NCBI GenBank assembly: GCA_001786365.1
Contig: MFWK01000014.1
Span: 1-22,329, forward strand
From: Candidatus Nomurabacteria bacterium RIFOXYD2_FULL_35_12
Lineage (GTDB): Bacteria > Patescibacteriota > Minisyncoccia > Phycocordibacterales > UBA9973
Direction: 5' to 3'
DNA length: 22,329 nucleotides
Notes under the pieces: generated by a model
Told to the model about the DNA's origin: nothing
The model's input: the letters and a program-made list of their open reading frames with translations, nothing else
The model's database searches: none
Program-made: the position numbers and the translations under genes
Part shown: piece after piece, positions 21,127-22,329 of the stretch
Numbering within the stretch: the stretch's first letter is position 1
Layout of the letters: each line of letters opens with the position of its first letter

Positions 21127-21666
21127 ATGCAAAATAATTTCCCCAAAATACAACTCTTAGTTTCCACAATATTCTTTCTTTTTGCTGTTTTTTTGTTTTT
21201 CTTTTTTTCTAATATGATAAATGATAATAATATAGGGTTTCAATTCAAAGAGGAAAAATGGCAAATAGAAACGTTTAAAAGAGATGAAATAAGAATGCTC
21301 AATGCCTCAATGAAAACGATAGAAGAAGAAAAAAGTCAGCTAGAAAAACATTTTGCAAAAAGCTCAGATATTGTTCCATTCTTAGACACTATTGAAGCAT
21401 TGGCTTTGAAGACAGGTGCCAAAGCAGAGACTACTTCTGTAGATATTGAGGCAAATAATGCCAGCCTTTTAGTTGGGATGAAAGCAACTGGAACTTTCAA
21501 TAGTCTTTATAAATTTTTAACATTATTAGAGAATTCTCCTTATGAACTTAAGTTTATGGGGATGAATTTGAATAAAGAAAATGGTACAGACCCAGTGGGT
21601 AAAAATACGACATCACGAGAATGGAATGTAATTTTTAAGATAAAACTTTTAAGTTTTGTGGAATAA
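21127..21666 (+). CDS. pilO: type IV pilus assembly protein PilO-like
   Basis: 179 residues, starting four bases after pilN. One TM helix (about 9-29), a helical stretch rich in Glu and Lys (about 40-80), then an alpha/beta domain with SDIVPFLDTIEALALKTGAKAETTSVD and TGTFNSLYKFLTLLENSPYELKFMGMNL. The latter, G-x-F-x2-L-x2-F-L-x3-E-x-x-P, is the PilO signature. It pairs with PilN in the inner-membrane alignment complex. Confidence 0.87.
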   Translation: MQNNFPKIQLLVSTIFFLFAVFLFFFFSNMINDNNIGFQFKEEKWQIETFKRDEIRMLNASMKTIEEEKSQLEKHFAKSSDIVPFLDTIEALALKTGAKAETTSVDIEANNASLLVGMKATGTFNSLYKFLTLLENSPYELKFMGMNLNKENGTDPVGKNTTSREWNVIFKIKLLSFVE

Positions 21667-21670
21667 AAAT

Positions 21671-21982
21671 ATGATTAATTTTTTCAAAAAAGAAAGAAAT
21701 TTTAAAAAAGAAAGAGAAGGTATGTATTTTAATATTAATTTTTTCTGGAAAATAGCTATTTGTTTGATGTTTTTAGTGACTTTAGTAGCTCTTTTTTTTG
21801 GATATCGTATTTTTATAGAGACAAATAAAGAAATTGTTTTAGAAAGAAGTAACATTAATGGACAATTTGAAACAATAAAAAAAGATAGAATAGAAGAAGT
21901 ATTAAAATACTTTTCTGCAAGGAAGCAAAAGTCAAATGAAATACTAAATTCTCCAGTGCCGGTTTCCGATCCGTCGCTGTAA
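21671..21982 (+). CDS. small single-TM protein of the pil operon, unknown
   Basis: 103 residues from the ATG at 21671, four bases after the pilO stop. The N-terminus is strongly basic (MINFFKKERNFKKEREG), one TM helix follows at about 27-49, then a charged helical region and a PVPVSDPSL end. It is too short and lacks the Pro-rich/lipobox form of PilP, which often follows PilO. I do not recognise it; position suggests an accessory role in the pilus complex. An in-frame TTG at 21656 is a less likely start. Confidence 0.75.
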   Translation: MINFFKKERNFKKEREGMYFNINFFWKIAICLMFLVTLVALFFGYRIFIETNKEIVLERSNINGQFETIKKDRIEEVLKYFSARKQKSNEILNSPVPVSDPSL

Positions 21983-21999
21983 AAACACAGTTTAAGATA

Positions 22000-22008
22000 T
22001 GATATAAT
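22000..22008 (+). promoter_or_regulatory. extended -10 for the surface protein gene
   Basis: TGA followed by consensus TATAAT. The ATG is 39 bases further on, so unlike most genes here this one should have a leader of about 33 bases, containing no evident Shine-Dalgarno sequence. Confidence 0.6.
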
Positions 22009-22047
22009 ACATAGCGTTATTAATGGTTTTTAGAATTACAGCATTGA

Positions 22048-22329
22048 ATGAAAAAACAAATCAATAGACAAATCTTTAAAGTTATAATAAGCCTATTTTT
22101 TGTTGGTTTTTTGTTTTTTGGATTTACTAGTAATGCTTTTGCGGTTACTAATCTTTACTATTCTGTTGGACAAAATACTACTGACCATAAAACTGGTTCG
22201 CCAACAGTTACTATAGCTAGTGGAGTGGCGACTTTTTCTGTTGCTCAGACTGCCACAAACATGGGTGTCGGAGATGCAGTAACTTATAATACTAACGTAG
22301 TTGCTTATATTACAGGTAAGACCTCAACA
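22048..22329 (+). CDS. secreted surface protein, 5' part (runs off the window)
   Basis: 94 codons visible with no stop. A signal peptide is clear: KKQINRQIFKV, a hydrophobic core ISLFFVGFLFFGF, then TSNAFA with likely cleavage after AFA. The mature start VTNLYYSVGQNTTDHKTGS, then VTIASGVATFSVAQTATNMGVGDAVTYN, looks like a beta-rich Ser/Thr/Gly segment. I recall very similar openings on long extracellular proteins of Parcubacteria, often with repeats or adhesion-like domains further on. Total length, C-terminus and function are outside the window. Confidence 0.8.
   Translation, partial: MKKQINRQIFKVIISLFFVGFLFFGFTSNAFAVTNLYYSVGQNTTDHKTGSPTVTIASGVATFSVAQTATNMGVGDAVTYNTNVVAYITGKTST

Noticed and set aside
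1..22329. Recoded UGA (code 25), CRISPR array, transposase or integrase
   Set aside because: UGA ends several genes (for example at 4048 and 10087) without read-through homology. No regularly spaced repeats and no recombinase-like protein are present in the window.

Overview
The window looks like part of a Candidate Phyla Radiation (Patescibacteria) genome, most likely a Parcubacteria-type lineage. The signs are low GC, very tight packing, almost no Shine-Dalgarno sequences, short versions of universal genes, a DUF5652-type small membrane protein, a LemA/TPM pair, a PilM-PilN-PilO set, and a surface protein whose N-terminus resembles ones I recall from this group. Genes use UGA as a stop, so the code is standard and the UGA-Gly code of Absconditabacteria/Gracilibacteria is excluded.

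Layout. 1-5006: a GC-rich hairpin, tRNA-Arg(GCG), a small two-TM protein (minus), then an AI-2E-type membrane protein and metG (plus, TAATG overlap), a compositionally odd orphan gene with its own terminator, and a TatD nuclease. 5033-6969: rpsF, ssb, rpsR and efp; the ssb start lies inside a long inverted repeat. 7000-9269: a queuosine-precursor transporter (minus), then lemA and a TPM-domain gene. 9308-17989: a surface-glycan block, consisting of a Wzm/Wzt ABC exporter (plus), a tightly overlapped minus-strand operon (GT2, GT4, methyltransferase, a split GT4, pyruvyltransferase) and a divergent polytopic membrane protein. 18060-18919: tRNA-Ser(UGA), an HNH nuclease and a DUF5652 protein (all minus). 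18985-22329: ruvX, then pilM, pilN, pilO, a small membrane protein and the start of a secreted surface protein.

Main observations. (1) The glycan block is bracketed by a direct repeat of about 40 bp, the last codons and 3' flank of the TPM gene. A stranded copy lies beside tRNA-Ser, 8.77 kb from the intact one, so the block looks like an inserted or exchanged cassette. (2) At least six genes carry an extended -10 (TGn + hexamer) exactly six bases before the start codon, which predicts leaderless mRNAs; pilM has the same spacing without TGn. (3) ssb is preceded by an 18-bp potential RNA stem that buries its AUG. (4) One GT4 gene is split by a probable one-base homopolymer frameshift and carries an 11-residue tandem repeat insertion. 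(5) A two-hairpin intergenic repeat occurs twice.

How the genes fit together: the block would build a glycan on a lipid carrier (GT2, GT4s), decorate it (methyl, pyruvyl) and export it through Wzm/Wzt. The pilus genes and the secreted protein to the right also serve the cell surface. The flanks are housekeeping genes.
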